Positions 25,612 through 34,330 of a stretch of DNA of 47,518 bases are shown here, in pieces (the first letter of the stretch is position 1; every line of letters starts with the position of its first letter). The stretch lies in assembly GCA_002505355.1 (NCBI GenBank), contig DAUW01000076.1:48862-96379 (forward strand), given 5' to 3'. The stretch comes from Euryarchaeota archaeon UBA229 (GTDB lineage Archaea > Thermoplasmatota > Poseidoniia > Poseidoniales > Poseidoniaceae). Under the pieces are notes generated by a model that was given only the letters and a program-made list of their open reading frames with translations, had not been told where the DNA came from and made no database searches. The position numbers were made by a program, and so were the translations under genes.

Positions 25612-26646
25612 TTGGCTGGTAATACTGCTTACGTTGCTTCGAGAGCCAAATCTCGAAGGAAGAAACTTGCAGACTTAGCAAGGATGCGGCAGCTTATCAA
25701 TCAATCAACCGATCAATTAACAGCATCTGTAAGTAACATGGGTTATGCTGACGAAATTAACTTGTACGCCGGGAAATTGACTGGCGCAGATTTGGTTGAG
25801 GCAGCATTAACACACAACCTTGAAGCAGAATTATCAGAGATACTCAAAATGTGCAATGGTAAAATTAGAGACGTAGTCGATATCTACACCTCACGGTTTG
25901 AATATCAAAATGCCAAAGTCGTGCTCCGATCTGTTGTGAATGAAGTTGCTTTAGATAAAGTTTCAAATTCGATACTACCAGATTTGAACGATATCAATAC
26001 GCCATGGTTGAAAATTATCGAAACTGCAGATGACTTGCGATCCGCAGTCTTGCAGATGCGGCGTAAATCCTTCGGAGCAGACCTCAAGGCGCTGCCCGAG
26101 GATGCGAGATTATCTGAATACGAGGATGCCCTAGACAGGCATTACTTCAAGTCGGCTACCAAATCACTCAACGCAAAAAATCCAGCGACGAAGTACTTGA
26201 AAGACTACTTAGCAATGGAAATTGACCACCGAAACATAATGAATATACTTGAATCGGATTCGATTGGTATATCATCCGATGAAATGGCTAAACTGTTAAT
26301 TGCGGGTGGTAAAATACTACCATCTAGAGCATTTTCAACGATTGCTGCTGGTGGTAGGTCAGCATTAATGGATGTGCTTAGAACGTCGTCTAAATTTGAC
26401 ATGGGGCACTTTGAGGGGCTGTTAGAAGAGGTCACAAAATCTAGAAGCTTAGATTCCATAGTAACATGGTTCAAGGAAAGGGAACATAAGTTCATGAAAA
26501 AAATGAGTTATCTCCATCCCATTTCCGCACTGCCAATAGTTTACTATGTTGCAATGAAGGTACAAGAAGTTGCAGACCTGAGAATAATTGTCAGAGGAAG
26601 ATTTGCTGGCTTGCCGGCAGAAGTGCTAGAGGCGCACATACTATGA
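25612..26646 (+). CDS. atpC: A-type ATP synthase subunit C (central stalk socket)
   Basis: Subunit C (V-type d) connects the rotor shaft to the c ring. The 344-residue, all-helical protein shows family features: an N-terminal YVASRAKSRRKKL segment, repeated V-shaped helical motifs with AEIDHRNI-type spacing (here AMEIDHRNIMNIL), and a C-terminal PISALPIVYYVAMKVQEVADLRIIVRGRF. The start is TTG 25612; the ATG three bases earlier is in another frame and hits a stop within four codons, while GAGGTGA lies about four bases ahead of the TTG. It is nine bases before atpF. Confidence 0.93.
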   Translation: MAGNTAYVASRAKSRRKKLADLARMRQLINQSTDQLTASVSNMGYADEINLYAGKLTGADLVEAALTHNLEAELSEILKMCNGKIRDVVDIYTSRFEYQNAKVVLRSVVNEVALDKVSNSILPDLNDINTPWLKIIETADDLRSAVLQMRRKSFGADLKALPEDARLSEYEDALDRHYFKSATKSLNAKNPATKYLKDYLAMEIDHRNIMNILESDSIGISSDEMAKLLIAGGKILPSRAFSTIAAGGRSALMDVLRTSSKFDMGHFEGLLEEVTKSRSLDSIVTWFKEREHKFMKKMSYLHPISALPIVYYVAMKVQEVADLRIIVRGRFAGLPAEVLEAHIL

Positions 26647-26655
26647 GGTGTAAAT

Positions 26656-26955
26656 ATGGAATTAGCAGTAGTAGGCTCACATGAATTCACTCTAGGGTTC
26701 CAGCTGGCTGGTATTTCAAGCACCTTCAATCCTACAAGTGATGAGGAAATGGCCTCACAACTAAAATCACTACTTAATTCAAGAGAGGTTGGAATTATTG
26801 TCATCGACTCTGCAATAATGTCAACCTTGCCAGAGAGATTGCGAGACCAACTCTCGGCATCAGTTACTCCCACGGTACTTGGAATCGGTACCGAGGAGGA
26901 CACTACTTTGCGGGACACAATCCGCAAAGCAATAGGAGTCGACTTATGGAAATGA
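26656..26955 (+). CDS. atpF: A-type ATP synthase subunit F
   Basis: A 99-residue regulatory subunit of the central stalk. The family pattern is clear: ELAVVGSHEFTLGFQLAGI at the N-terminus (Rossmann-like strand and loop), GIIVIDSAIM in the middle and LRDTIRKAIGVDLW at the C-terminus. GAGGTGTAAAT precedes ATG 26656. It lies between atpC and atpA, in the order expected for archaea. Confidence 0.93.
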   Translation: MELAVVGSHEFTLGFQLAGISSTFNPTSDEEMASQLKSLLNSREVGIIVIDSAIMSTLPERLRDQLSASVTPTVLGIGTEEDTTLRDTIRKAIGVDLWK

Positions 26956-26977
26956 ATTCCAAAAAGGAGGAAAAAAT

Positions 26978-28717
26978 ATGAGCAATGAAGGAGTAATATA
27001 TCGAATATCCGGTCCTGTAGTAACCGCAACTGGAATGAACGCAGCTATGTATGACGTTGTCAGAGTAGGACATGAAGGACTGATGGGTGAAGTTATCGAA
27101 CTTCACGGTGACAAGGCAATTATACAAGTTTACGAAGACACCTCGGGCATAAGACCGGGCGAACCCGTTTTGAACACGGAAGAAACCCTATCTGTGTCTC
27201 TAGGTCCAGGTTTGTTGACCCAGATTTATGACGGTATCCAAAGACCGTTAGCAACACTCGAGGAAGTAATGGGCGTATTTATCACTAGAGGGGTTGATGC
27301 GGATGCTTTCGACCTTGAGAAGAAGTGGACATTCGAACCAATCGTCGCCAAGGGCGATGATCTTGCCAGCGGTCAAGTTATTGGTCACGTGCAGGAAACC
27401 GAAACTATTGTTCACAAGATTATGGTTCCTCCGGGAAAAAGTGGCAAAGTTAAATCTATCAAGTCTGGTGATTTCAACGTCACACAAACCGTTTGTACCC
27501 TAGACGACGGAACTGAACTGCAAATGATGCAGAAATGGCCAGTTAGGTCACCTAGACCGTTCCGCCAGAAATATGCTCCAGATACGCCGTTAGTGACTGG
27601 AATGCGAATCCTTGATTTCCTCTTCCCGCTCGCCAAGGGTGGTGCAGCAGGAATTCCTGGACCATTCGGTTCAGGTAAAACAGTAACTCAGCAGTCACTT
27701 GCCAAGTATTCTGACGCGCAATTAGTGGTATACATAGGATGTGGCGAGCGTGGCAATGAGATGACAGAGGTACTAGACGAATTCCCGCACCTAATCGATC
27801 CAAACACCGGTAAGCCGCTGATGAACCGTACTGTAATGATTGCCAATACCTCCAACATGCCGGTCGCAGCTCGTGAGGCGTCGGTTTATACTGGAATCAC
27901 CATTGCCGAGTACTTCAGAGATATGGGGTACGATGTTGCCCTGATGGCTGATTCAACCTCGAGATGGGCCGAGGCAATGCGTGAAATTTCATCAAGATTA
28001 GAAGAGATGCCTGGAGAAGAAGGCTATCCTGCTTATCTATCATCGAGAATTGCTGAGTTCTATGAGCGTGCAGGTCGTGTTGAGACCTTGAGTGGTGAAG
28101 ACGGGTCTGTAACTGTGATTGGTGCGGTGTCACCCCCGGGTGGAGATATTTCCGAGCCGGTTTCTCAGGGAACTCTTCGAATTGTCAAGGTATTTTGGGG
28201 ACTCGACGCCGGTCTTGCAAGGCAGAGACATTTCCCAGCAATCAACTGGCTTAATTCCTATTCATTGTATCCGCAAAGCTTAGATCAGTGGTTTAGAGAC
28301 AATATTGCGCAAGACTTCCCTGAAATTAGAACCCAAGTGAGCGGGCTTTTACAAATAGAAGCAGAACTGCAGGAGATTGTTCAATTGGTAGGATCAGATG
28401 CACTCCCTGTTGACCAACAATTAACTTTAGAAGTTGCGAGAATGATTAGAGAATTTTTCCTCCAGCAGAACGGCTTCCACGAAGTCGATGCTTACTGTGA
28501 CATTAATCTACAGTACAAGATGGCAAAAGCAATACTATCTTTCCAAGACTCTGCTAAGGCTGCAATGGCTTCAGGTGCGCAACTAAATGATGTTGTCAAC
28601 GTTCAATCTAGAACAGATTTGATGAGAGGTAGATTTGAGAAAGGCTACATTGACGAAATCGAGGAGATGGTGAAAAACATGACCGCAGAAATTGCGGGTA
28701 CCGTGGAGGGTAACTAG
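26978..28717 (+). CDS. atpA: A-type ATP synthase catalytic subunit A
   Basis: The catalytic subunit (579 residues). The N-terminal barrel begins IYRISGPVVTATGM, the A-type-specific non-homologous insert follows, and the Walker A motif is GPFGSGKT at residues 228-235. IGCGERGNEMTEVL, ALMADSTSRWAEAMREIS and the VSPPGGDISEPV loop are all intact. The C-terminal helical domain is complete. No intein is present, although archaeal atpA is a common intein site. A strong AAAAAGGAGGAAA ribosome binding site precedes ATG 26978. Confidence 0.98.
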   Translation: MSNEGVIYRISGPVVTATGMNAAMYDVVRVGHEGLMGEVIELHGDKAIIQVYEDTSGIRPGEPVLNTEETLSVSLGPGLLTQIYDGIQRPLATLEEVMGVFITRGVDADAFDLEKKWTFEPIVAKGDDLASGQVIGHVQETETIVHKIMVPPGKSGKVKSIKSGDFNVTQTVCTLDDGTELQMMQKWPVRSPRPFRQKYAPDTPLVTGMRILDFLFPLAKGGAAGIPGPFGSGKTVTQQSLAKYSDAQLVVYIGCGERGNEMTEVLDEFPHLIDPNTGKPLMNRTVMIANTSNMPVAAREASVYTGITIAEYFRDMGYDVALMADSTSRWAEAMREISSRLEEMPGEEGYPAYLSSRIAEFYERAGRVETLSGEDGSVTVIGAVSPPGGDISEPVSQGTLRIVKVFWGLDAGLARQRHFPAINWLNSYSLYPQSLDQWFRDNIAQDFPEIRTQVSGLLQIEAELQEIVQLVGSDALPVDQQLTLEVARMIREFFLQQNGFHEVDAYCDINLQYKMAKAILSFQDSAKAAMASGAQLNDVVNVQSRTDLMRGRFEKGYIDEIEEMVKNMTAEIAGTVEGN

Positions 28718-28728
28718 GAGGAATAATC

Positions 28729-30096
28729 ATGAGTGGAAAAGAATACAGAACAATTACCGATGTAAAAGGCCCACTGGTCTTTTTGAATAAAACAGAACCC
28801 GTTGCTTTTGGCGAAATTGTAACTTTGAGGCTGGCTGATGGCTCGATTAAAAACGGCCAGGTACTGGACACCTCGGATGAATTAGTTATCGTCCAAGTAT
28901 TCGAAGGAACTGCTAACATCAATCGGGAGTCTGGTGTGACATTCATGGGGGACGTGTTCAAGCTTCCAGTGAGTACCGAACTGGTTGGTAGAATCCTTGA
29001 CGGTGCAGGTCGACCAAGAGACGGCGGTCCTGCGATTGTTGCAGAAGAGAATGCGGATATTATTGGTGCGGCAATTAACCCTTACAGCAGGCAAAGCCCA
29101 CACGATTTCATCCAGACCGGTATTTCAGCCATCGATTGCTGTACAACCCTAGTGCGTGGCCAGAAATTGCCAATTTTCTCAGCATCCGGTTTGCCGCACA
29201 ATGACATTGCACTGCAAATAGCCCGTCAAGCCAAATTAAAAGACTCAGATGAAGAGTTTATTGTGGTATTTTGTGCTATGGGAATTACCGCAGAGGAATA
29301 TAATTTCTTTAGGAGTGACTTAGAACGAACTGGTGCGCTTGAGAATGCGGTTTTGTTCGTTAATCTAGCAGATGACCCAGCAGTTGAGAGAATTATTACC
29401 CCGCGTTTAGCACTAACGGCTGCAGAATACCTAGCATTTGAGAAAGATTACCACGTGCTGGTTATTTACACAGATATGACAAATTATTGTGATGCATTAA
29501 GACAAATCGGTGCGGCTCGTGAAGAAGTTCCCGGGCGCCGTGGATACCCAGGTTACATGTACACAGACTTGGCTATGCTATACGAGCGTGCAGGTATTGT
29601 AAAAGGCAAAAAGGGTTCAATCACTCAATTCCCGATTCTAACAATGCCGGGTGACGATATAACCCACCCAATTCCAGACTTGTCTGGTTATATTACCGAA
29701 GGCCAGATTGTTATTTCTAGAGAATTACATCAACAAGGAATATATCCTCCAATCAACGTATTGCCATCCCTGTCTAGACTGATGGGATCGTGTATTGGCG
29801 AAAAAACCACGAGAGAAGATCACAAGTCTGTCTCAGACCAAATGTATGCAGCATATGCTCAGGGAAGAGAATTACGAGGGTTAGTTGCGATTGTTGGAGA
29901 GGATGCACTTAATGAGCGAGACAAGCAACTGCTCGACTTTTCTGGGGTCTTTGAAGATAAATTCCTAAGACAAACTAGAGATGAGGACAGATCGATCGAA
30001 GAAACTCTAGATCTATGTTGGAATCTGATGTCTTCGATTGACACCAAATATCTCGTTAGACTCGACCAAAAGTGGATTGAGAAGTACGGGAAGTAA
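28729..30096 (+). CDS. atpB: A-type ATP synthase regulatory subunit B
   Basis: The non-catalytic nucleotide-binding partner of subunit A (455 residues). It has the family's degenerate P-loop region LPIFSASGLPHNDIALQIARQ, VVFCAMGITAEEYNFF, the DMTNYCDALRQIGAAREEVPGRRGYPGYMYTDL-type core (seen in pieces) and TMPGDDITHPIPDLSGYITEGQ. The start ATG 28729 follows AGGAGGAATAATC and is 11 bases after the atpA stop. The length is normal. Confidence 0.98.
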   Translation: MSGKEYRTITDVKGPLVFLNKTEPVAFGEIVTLRLADGSIKNGQVLDTSDELVIVQVFEGTANINRESGVTFMGDVFKLPVSTELVGRILDGAGRPRDGGPAIVAEENADIIGAAINPYSRQSPHDFIQTGISAIDCCTTLVRGQKLPIFSASGLPHNDIALQIARQAKLKDSDEEFIVVFCAMGITAEEYNFFRSDLERTGALENAVLFVNLADDPAVERIITPRLALTAAEYLAFEKDYHVLVIYTDMTNYCDALRQIGAAREEVPGRRGYPGYMYTDLAMLYERAGIVKGKKGSITQFPILTMPGDDITHPIPDLSGYITEGQIVISRELHQQGIYPPINVLPSLSRLMGSCIGEKTTREDHKSVSDQMYAAYAQGRELRGLVAIVGEDALNERDKQLLDFSGVFEDKFLRQTRDEDRSIEETLDLCWNLMSSIDTKYLVRLDQKWIEKYGK

Positions 30097-30119
30097 GTAA
30101 TTAACTAGGAGCGATATTC

Positions 30120-30737
30120 ATGGCATTGGACATTAAACCAACCCGCAGTGAATTGATTAAACTTAAAGCGCGGATAAAGCAGACAAAAAATGGGTATAAG
30201 CTACTCAAAATGAAGAGAGACGGACTGTTCCATGAATTCAGACAACTACTATCCAAGATGATAGAAGCCAAACGTGAGCTTACTGATGCATACCGGCTTG
30301 CTAAGCAAAGAATCGATCTAGCAAATGCGATTGATGGGGGTTTAGCTGTTAGAGCCGCAGCAATTGCCAATAGTGCCCACCCAGAAGTTGAAGTAGAAAA
30401 AAGGAATATTATGGGAGTCGTTGTTCCAAGCGTTAGCGGAACCAACCTCAAATCTACTTTTGAGGAACGCGGAGTTGGATACATTGGATCATCACCATAT
30501 ATCGATGAAGCAAGTGACTCATTTAGTGAATTGATTGAGAAAATAGTGACCGCTTCAGAGATGGAAGCAACATTAAAACGTCTGTTAGAGGAAATTGAAG
30601 CAACTAAGCGCAGAGTCAATGCTCTAGAATTCAAAGTGATACCTGAATTAGAAGAAGCCAAAGTGTTTATTCAATTGAGATTAGAAGAGATGGAGCGTGA
30701 AGAAACATTTAGATTGAAGAGATTCAAGAATAAATGA
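30120..30737 (+). CDS. atpD: A-type ATP synthase subunit D (central shaft)
   Basis: The rotor shaft subunit, a 205-residue antiparallel coiled coil. The diagnostic N-terminus IKPTRSELIKLKARIKQTKNG and LLKMKRDGLFHEF are present, and the C-terminal helix has TKRRVNALEFKVIPEL. The last 18 residues are highly charged, as in the family. AGGAGCGATATTC precedes ATG 30120. It is the last gene of the ATP synthase operon; a 66-base gap follows with no strong poly-T terminator visible. Confidence 0.96.
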   Translation: MALDIKPTRSELIKLKARIKQTKNGYKLLKMKRDGLFHEFRQLLSKMIEAKRELTDAYRLAKQRIDLANAIDGGLAVRAAAIANSAHPEVEVEKRNIMGVVVPSVSGTNLKSTFEERGVGYIGSSPYIDEASDSFSELIEKIVTASEMEATLKRLLEEIEATKRRVNALEFKVIPELEEAKVFIQLRLEEMEREETFRLKRFKNK

Positions 30738-30803
30738 GTTACAAACGCGCCAACGATGATTAAAGTAGGAAAGAACTACACCCGCCTAATGTGAGGTGGT
30801 CAG

Positions 30804-33386
30804 TTGAGTGATAGCGATGGTGAATCAGTTGTAACTCCGAGTGAGCCGCTGAATCAATTGAAAGCCCAACGTGATGTATGGGGACAAAAGGAACTGCTCC
30901 AAAATATAGTCAGCCGTTACTTCATCGTAAACAGCGAACTAGGCGGAACCAAGTGGCCTGTTTGGCGAGTTGATGTACAAGAATCTAGTGATGTTCACAA
31001 ATCCCTTGAAGACTTGAATAATCATCTCGAGAATCTCGGCTGGATGGGCAAACTCCAACCTGGCGAACCATGGCTAATACAAGTCTTACCATGCCCGGAG
31101 CGACAGTTTCCCTCGATTAAAACGTCAGTCGGATTTTGGACATTTTCGTTGTTCACCGCAACTATTGCAGGGATGCTGTGGATTGAAGATGCCAGACCAA
31201 CCGCAGGATGGTTCACTGAGTCCTTATTTTTCGACGCAATGCTAGGCTATACTCTACCAATTTTTGCTACAATACTAATCGCCTCATACCTGCAGAAAGC
31301 ACATGCAGAAAAGCACGGGTTGCGAGTTGGTCAGTTAACTCCAATACCTGATCCATCAATTGCCTTATTCTCGATTGGATTGTTACCAAAGTCATTATTG
31401 ATATGGCCATTTGGTATCCTGATTATTCCATCTCTCCCTAGAATGGATGCGAGGCCATGGAAGAACCGCGAAGTCCTAGGGTGGAGTGCCTTAATCGTCC
31501 CATCAGTTATGGTAATAGTTGGAATTAAATTGTGGATAATTGGCTTATTGTTAACTCCTGATTTAATTTCAATCACCTCTATGCAGTATGTTGCAGATAT
31601 GCCTTTAATCGTCAATCTACTAAGTCCGTTACTAACTGACGGAATAAGCAGCAAACTGGTTTGGGCCCACCCGTTATCAAAAGCAGGATCTATGCTGTGT
31701 TTATTTGGTTGGGTCTCATTGCTGCCGATACCGACATTTCCCGGCGGCAGGTTGTTAATAGCAAGAACTAGTATGTCTGAAGCTAGAAATTCCACCAACC
31801 AATTATTCCTGTTTGCCATCATTCTTGCATTTGCTTGGATGTTTGATGCCTTTGGTAATTTCAACATCTGGTTGCCGATTTTGGGGATCATGTTTCCATT
31901 GTTATTACTACTTGGTGCAGATCGCAGAGTGCCGATAATCTTAGACGAGCCCAAGGCAGTCAATCCAGATAGTGTTAATCGAATGGGAATAATACTGTTC
32001 GTGATATTCCTACTAGGTCTGCCTGGACAAACACCATACGCTATGGATGAAGATTGGAATGAAGACATAAACTACCGATTCGATGAGGTCGTTACGATAA
32101 TTAGTGACAATCAGACTTGGAACGGCAGTCTTTACATTGAAATAATCAACACAGCATCGATTGTCCAAAGTTGGCAAATTCAACTTGCTAAAACCAATGA
32201 TGTAGTGTCACCAAATTGGGATTTTACCTGGTTGTGTAGTGATGATGAGAGACAATCGGAAACCGAACTGGGCTGTGGCGATGAGATTCTACCACAGAAA
32301 GCATCCCGTGTCAGTCTCAACATAAGTTGGACATCTTTGCAATTTAGTCCTGTTGCCGAGCAAATTTACCTGATAACCTACATTGATGAAGAACCAATTG
32401 TCACCGCCATCTCCCTGCAGCCAGACTTACCACATTATGTCAACAACTCTTGGTACATGAATTATGACTCTGACGAAGTAATGCGTTGTGTTGAGGTATT
32501 TTCGGCCGCTAGCGAGTCTACATACAATCTATCCTTCCCCAACTCGGATTCAGATTTTGATTATCAAACACGAATGTACTGGGTAGACGGCTTCCAAGGT
32601 CTAGACGCAGAATTAACATCGGAAACCAATGAGATTTGTATCAAAGGTCAGGACCCGGTGATTCTATTGAGGTCATATGTGCTTAACGTGATACAGCTAG
32701 GAGAATACTTGTTTCAACCTAGTTTACCTAAATTGCCTCTGACATTGATATCACCGGAAAATGGTACTCTTGTTGATTCAACTGAGGTTAGGGGATGGGG
32801 TTCAGAATTATCCTTCAGCACAAGCAGTATACTATCTGTTTCACAGCAGGAGTGTCAACTCAATCCGGTAGTAAGCACGCCTACTAAGCCCAATAATGAC
32901 TCTGAGCAGTGGGTCTGGAATACCAATTATCGAAGTAGTTCCCTGATCCCAACGATTCAAGATAACGACTCAATACTACTCATCCTTAGTGATTCAGATC
33001 AAGGTTCGGTTTGCACGCAGGATATGTATCCAATTCCGGAAACTGTTTTCTCTATAGAATATGGTCCTGAATTGATATTTGAGCGCAGTGGGATTTATCA
33101 CCGTATGTGGACATCGCTCTGGGCATCGGCGGCTAACGGTGAACTTTCAGGGGATAATTTATCTCAATTTGTTATACACAATCCTAACAATCACACCACG
33201 AGAGTAAACATTGTACAGACAACATACGGAGACAATGCTGATGAATGGACGGTTATCGAATCTACAAATCAGTTAGTCCTTGGAGCAAATAATTTCCACT
33301 TCTCGCCACCGAGTAACCTTCTTGCGACGTTATATTTTGAGTTCGAAGACGGTGAAATATACATCTATTTAGGCAGTTATTCATGA
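30804..33386 (+). CDS. Site-2-protease (M50, EGY-like) homologue lacking catalytic residues, with large C-terminal exported domain
   Basis: An 860-residue protein. Residues of about 28-97 match the N-terminal domain of archaeal EGY-type site-2 proteases (LLQNIVSRYFIVNSE, then a LEDLNNHLENLGW segment). A multi-helix membrane region spans about 108-420. Aligning KHGLRV with the family's RHGV places ASYLQ (160-164) where HExxH should be, and the second metal motif appears as LLPIPTFPGG (306-315), with Pro313 in place of the metal-binding Asp. Zinc proteolysis is therefore unlikely. After the last helix, residues of about 430-860 form a long region rich in Asn-X-Ser/Thr sites and paired cysteines, likely outside the cell. 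The start is TTG 30804 with GAGGTGG upstream. Its stop overlaps panE by four bases (ATGA). The fold call is motif-based. Confidence 0.72.
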   Translation: MSDSDGESVVTPSEPLNQLKAQRDVWGQKELLQNIVSRYFIVNSELGGTKWPVWRVDVQESSDVHKSLEDLNNHLENLGWMGKLQPGEPWLIQVLPCPERQFPSIKTSVGFWTFSLFTATIAGMLWIEDARPTAGWFTESLFFDAMLGYTLPIFATILIASYLQKAHAEKHGLRVGQLTPIPDPSIALFSIGLLPKSLLIWPFGILIIPSLPRMDARPWKNREVLGWSALIVPSVMVIVGIKLWIIGLLLTPDLISITSMQYVADMPLIVNLLSPLLTDGISSKLVWAHPLSKAGSMLCLFGWVSLLPIPTFPGGRLLIARTSMSEARNSTNQLFLFAIILAFAWMFDAFGNFNIWLPILGIMFPLLLLLGADRRVPIILDEPKAVNPDSVNRMGIILFVIFLLGLPGQTPYAMDEDWNEDINYRFDEVVTIISDNQTWNGSLYIEIINTASIVQSWQIQLAKTNDVVSPNWDFTWLCSDDERQSETELGCGDEILPQKASRVSLNISWTSLQFSPVAEQIYLITYIDEEPIVTAISLQPDLPHYVNNSWYMNYDSDEVMRCVEVFSAASESTYNLSFPNSDSDFDYQTRMYWVDGFQGLDAELTSETNEICIKGQDPVILLRSYVLNVIQLGEYLFQPSLPKLPLTLISPENGTLVDSTEVRGWGSELSFSTSSILSVSQQECQLNPVVSTPTKPNNDSEQWVWNTNYRSSSLIPTIQDNDSILLILSDSDQGSVCTQDMYPIPETVFSIEYGPELIFERSGIYHRMWTSLWASAANGELSGDNLSQFVIHNPNNHTTRVNIVQTTYGDNADEWTVIESTNQLVLGANNFHFSPPSNLLATLYFEFEDGEIYIYLGSYS

Positions 33387-34330
33387 GTGATAAAATGAAA
33401 ATCGCAATACTTGGTGCTGGAAATATTGGAACACTCATTGGCGCTAAACTGAGTGTCACTGAGGGTGCTGAGGTGTTTCTCCACGGCAGGGGCGAACATG
33501 CAGCTGTAATGGCTGTTAATGGCATAACTATCGAAGGATTGGAGAACATATGGGTAAGTGAGGATAAGTTCCAACTTTCGATTGATGATGTAGCAGTAAA
33601 TTCAAGCTTTGACGGTCAAGCTGATGTGATATTTATTTGTTCTAAAGCATATGATGTGAAAGGATTGTTTGGACTCGCAAGACGTCTATCTCATAAAGGT
33701 ACTAAGATTTTAGTTTTGAGTAATGGTCTTGGTCACTTAGAATCAGCGGCTCATGAGTTTGGCTCACATCGAGTAATTCCAGCCACTACAACCCATGGCG
33801 CATGGCGTAACGGCCCTGGCAAGGTCACATGGGCTGGTGCTGGAGCAGTAAATATTGGTCAAACCAAAAATAGCCCAGCTAGAGAACAACTTACTGAACT
33901 GTTTGATACCTTGGAGCAGTCAGGTCTCAACCCAACATGGATTGATGATGGTGACAAATTGATCTGGTCAAAGGTTTTGCTCAACATAGCAATTAATCCA
34001 ATTGCGTCAATAACTGGTAGGGTTAATGGTGATCTTTTGGAGGCTGAGATGTTTGAAACCTGTGGAGAGGTCATGCTAGAGGGTGCAAGAATTGCTCGAT
34101 TAGAGGGAGTAAGTTTACCCGTCGACGATGAATTAATTACTGGTCTGAGACAAGTTCTGCAACAGACTAGCGCCAACAAATGTAGCATGCTTCAAGATGT
34201 GAGGAACGGGAAGACAACAGAAATAGCATTTCTAAATAGAATGATTGTCAACAAGGCAGAAAAATACGGTATATCGACCCCACTAAACCAATTACTCAGC
34301 AAGTTAGTTGAGGATCTTACCTCATACTAA
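33383..34330 (+). CDS. panE: 2-dehydropantoate 2-reductase (ketopantoate reductase)
   Basis: PanE reduces 2-dehydropantoate to pantoate with NADPH for coenzyme A synthesis. The dinucleotide loop is ILGAGNIGTLIGAKL, then FICSKAYDV, LVLSNGLGH, TTHGAWR and GAGAVNIG; the catalytic lysine region is LIWSKVLLNIAINPIASITG, and the C-terminal substrate region has SMLQDVRNGKTTEIAFLN. The 315-residue length is normal. The ATG overlaps the stop of the upstream pseudoprotease gene. Its own stop lies nine bases inside the convergent nadB gene, so the two coding ends overlap on opposite strands. Confidence 0.95.
   Translation: MSDKMKIAILGAGNIGTLIGAKLSVTEGAEVFLHGRGEHAAVMAVNGITIEGLENIWVSEDKFQLSIDDVAVNSSFDGQADVIFICSKAYDVKGLFGLARRLSHKGTKILVLSNGLGHLESAAHEFGSHRVIPATTTHGAWRNGPGKVTWAGAGAVNIGQTKNSPAREQLTELFDTLEQSGLNPTWIDDGDKLIWSKVLLNIAINPIASITGRVNGDLLEAEMFETCGEVMLEGARIARLEGVSLPVDDELITGLRQVLQQTSANKCSMLQDVRNGKTTEIAFLNRMIVNKAEKYGISTPLNQLLSKLVEDLTSY

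Noticed and set aside
26978..28717. An intein in atpA
   Set aside because: The catalytic subunit has normal length and an uninterrupted P-loop region; no splicing or endonuclease motifs are present.
31287..31323. HAEKH in the pseudo-site-2 protease as a zinc motif
   Set aside because: The spacing is H-x-E-x-H, not HExxH, and alignment of the following KHG with the family's RHG places ASYLQ at the active site instead.
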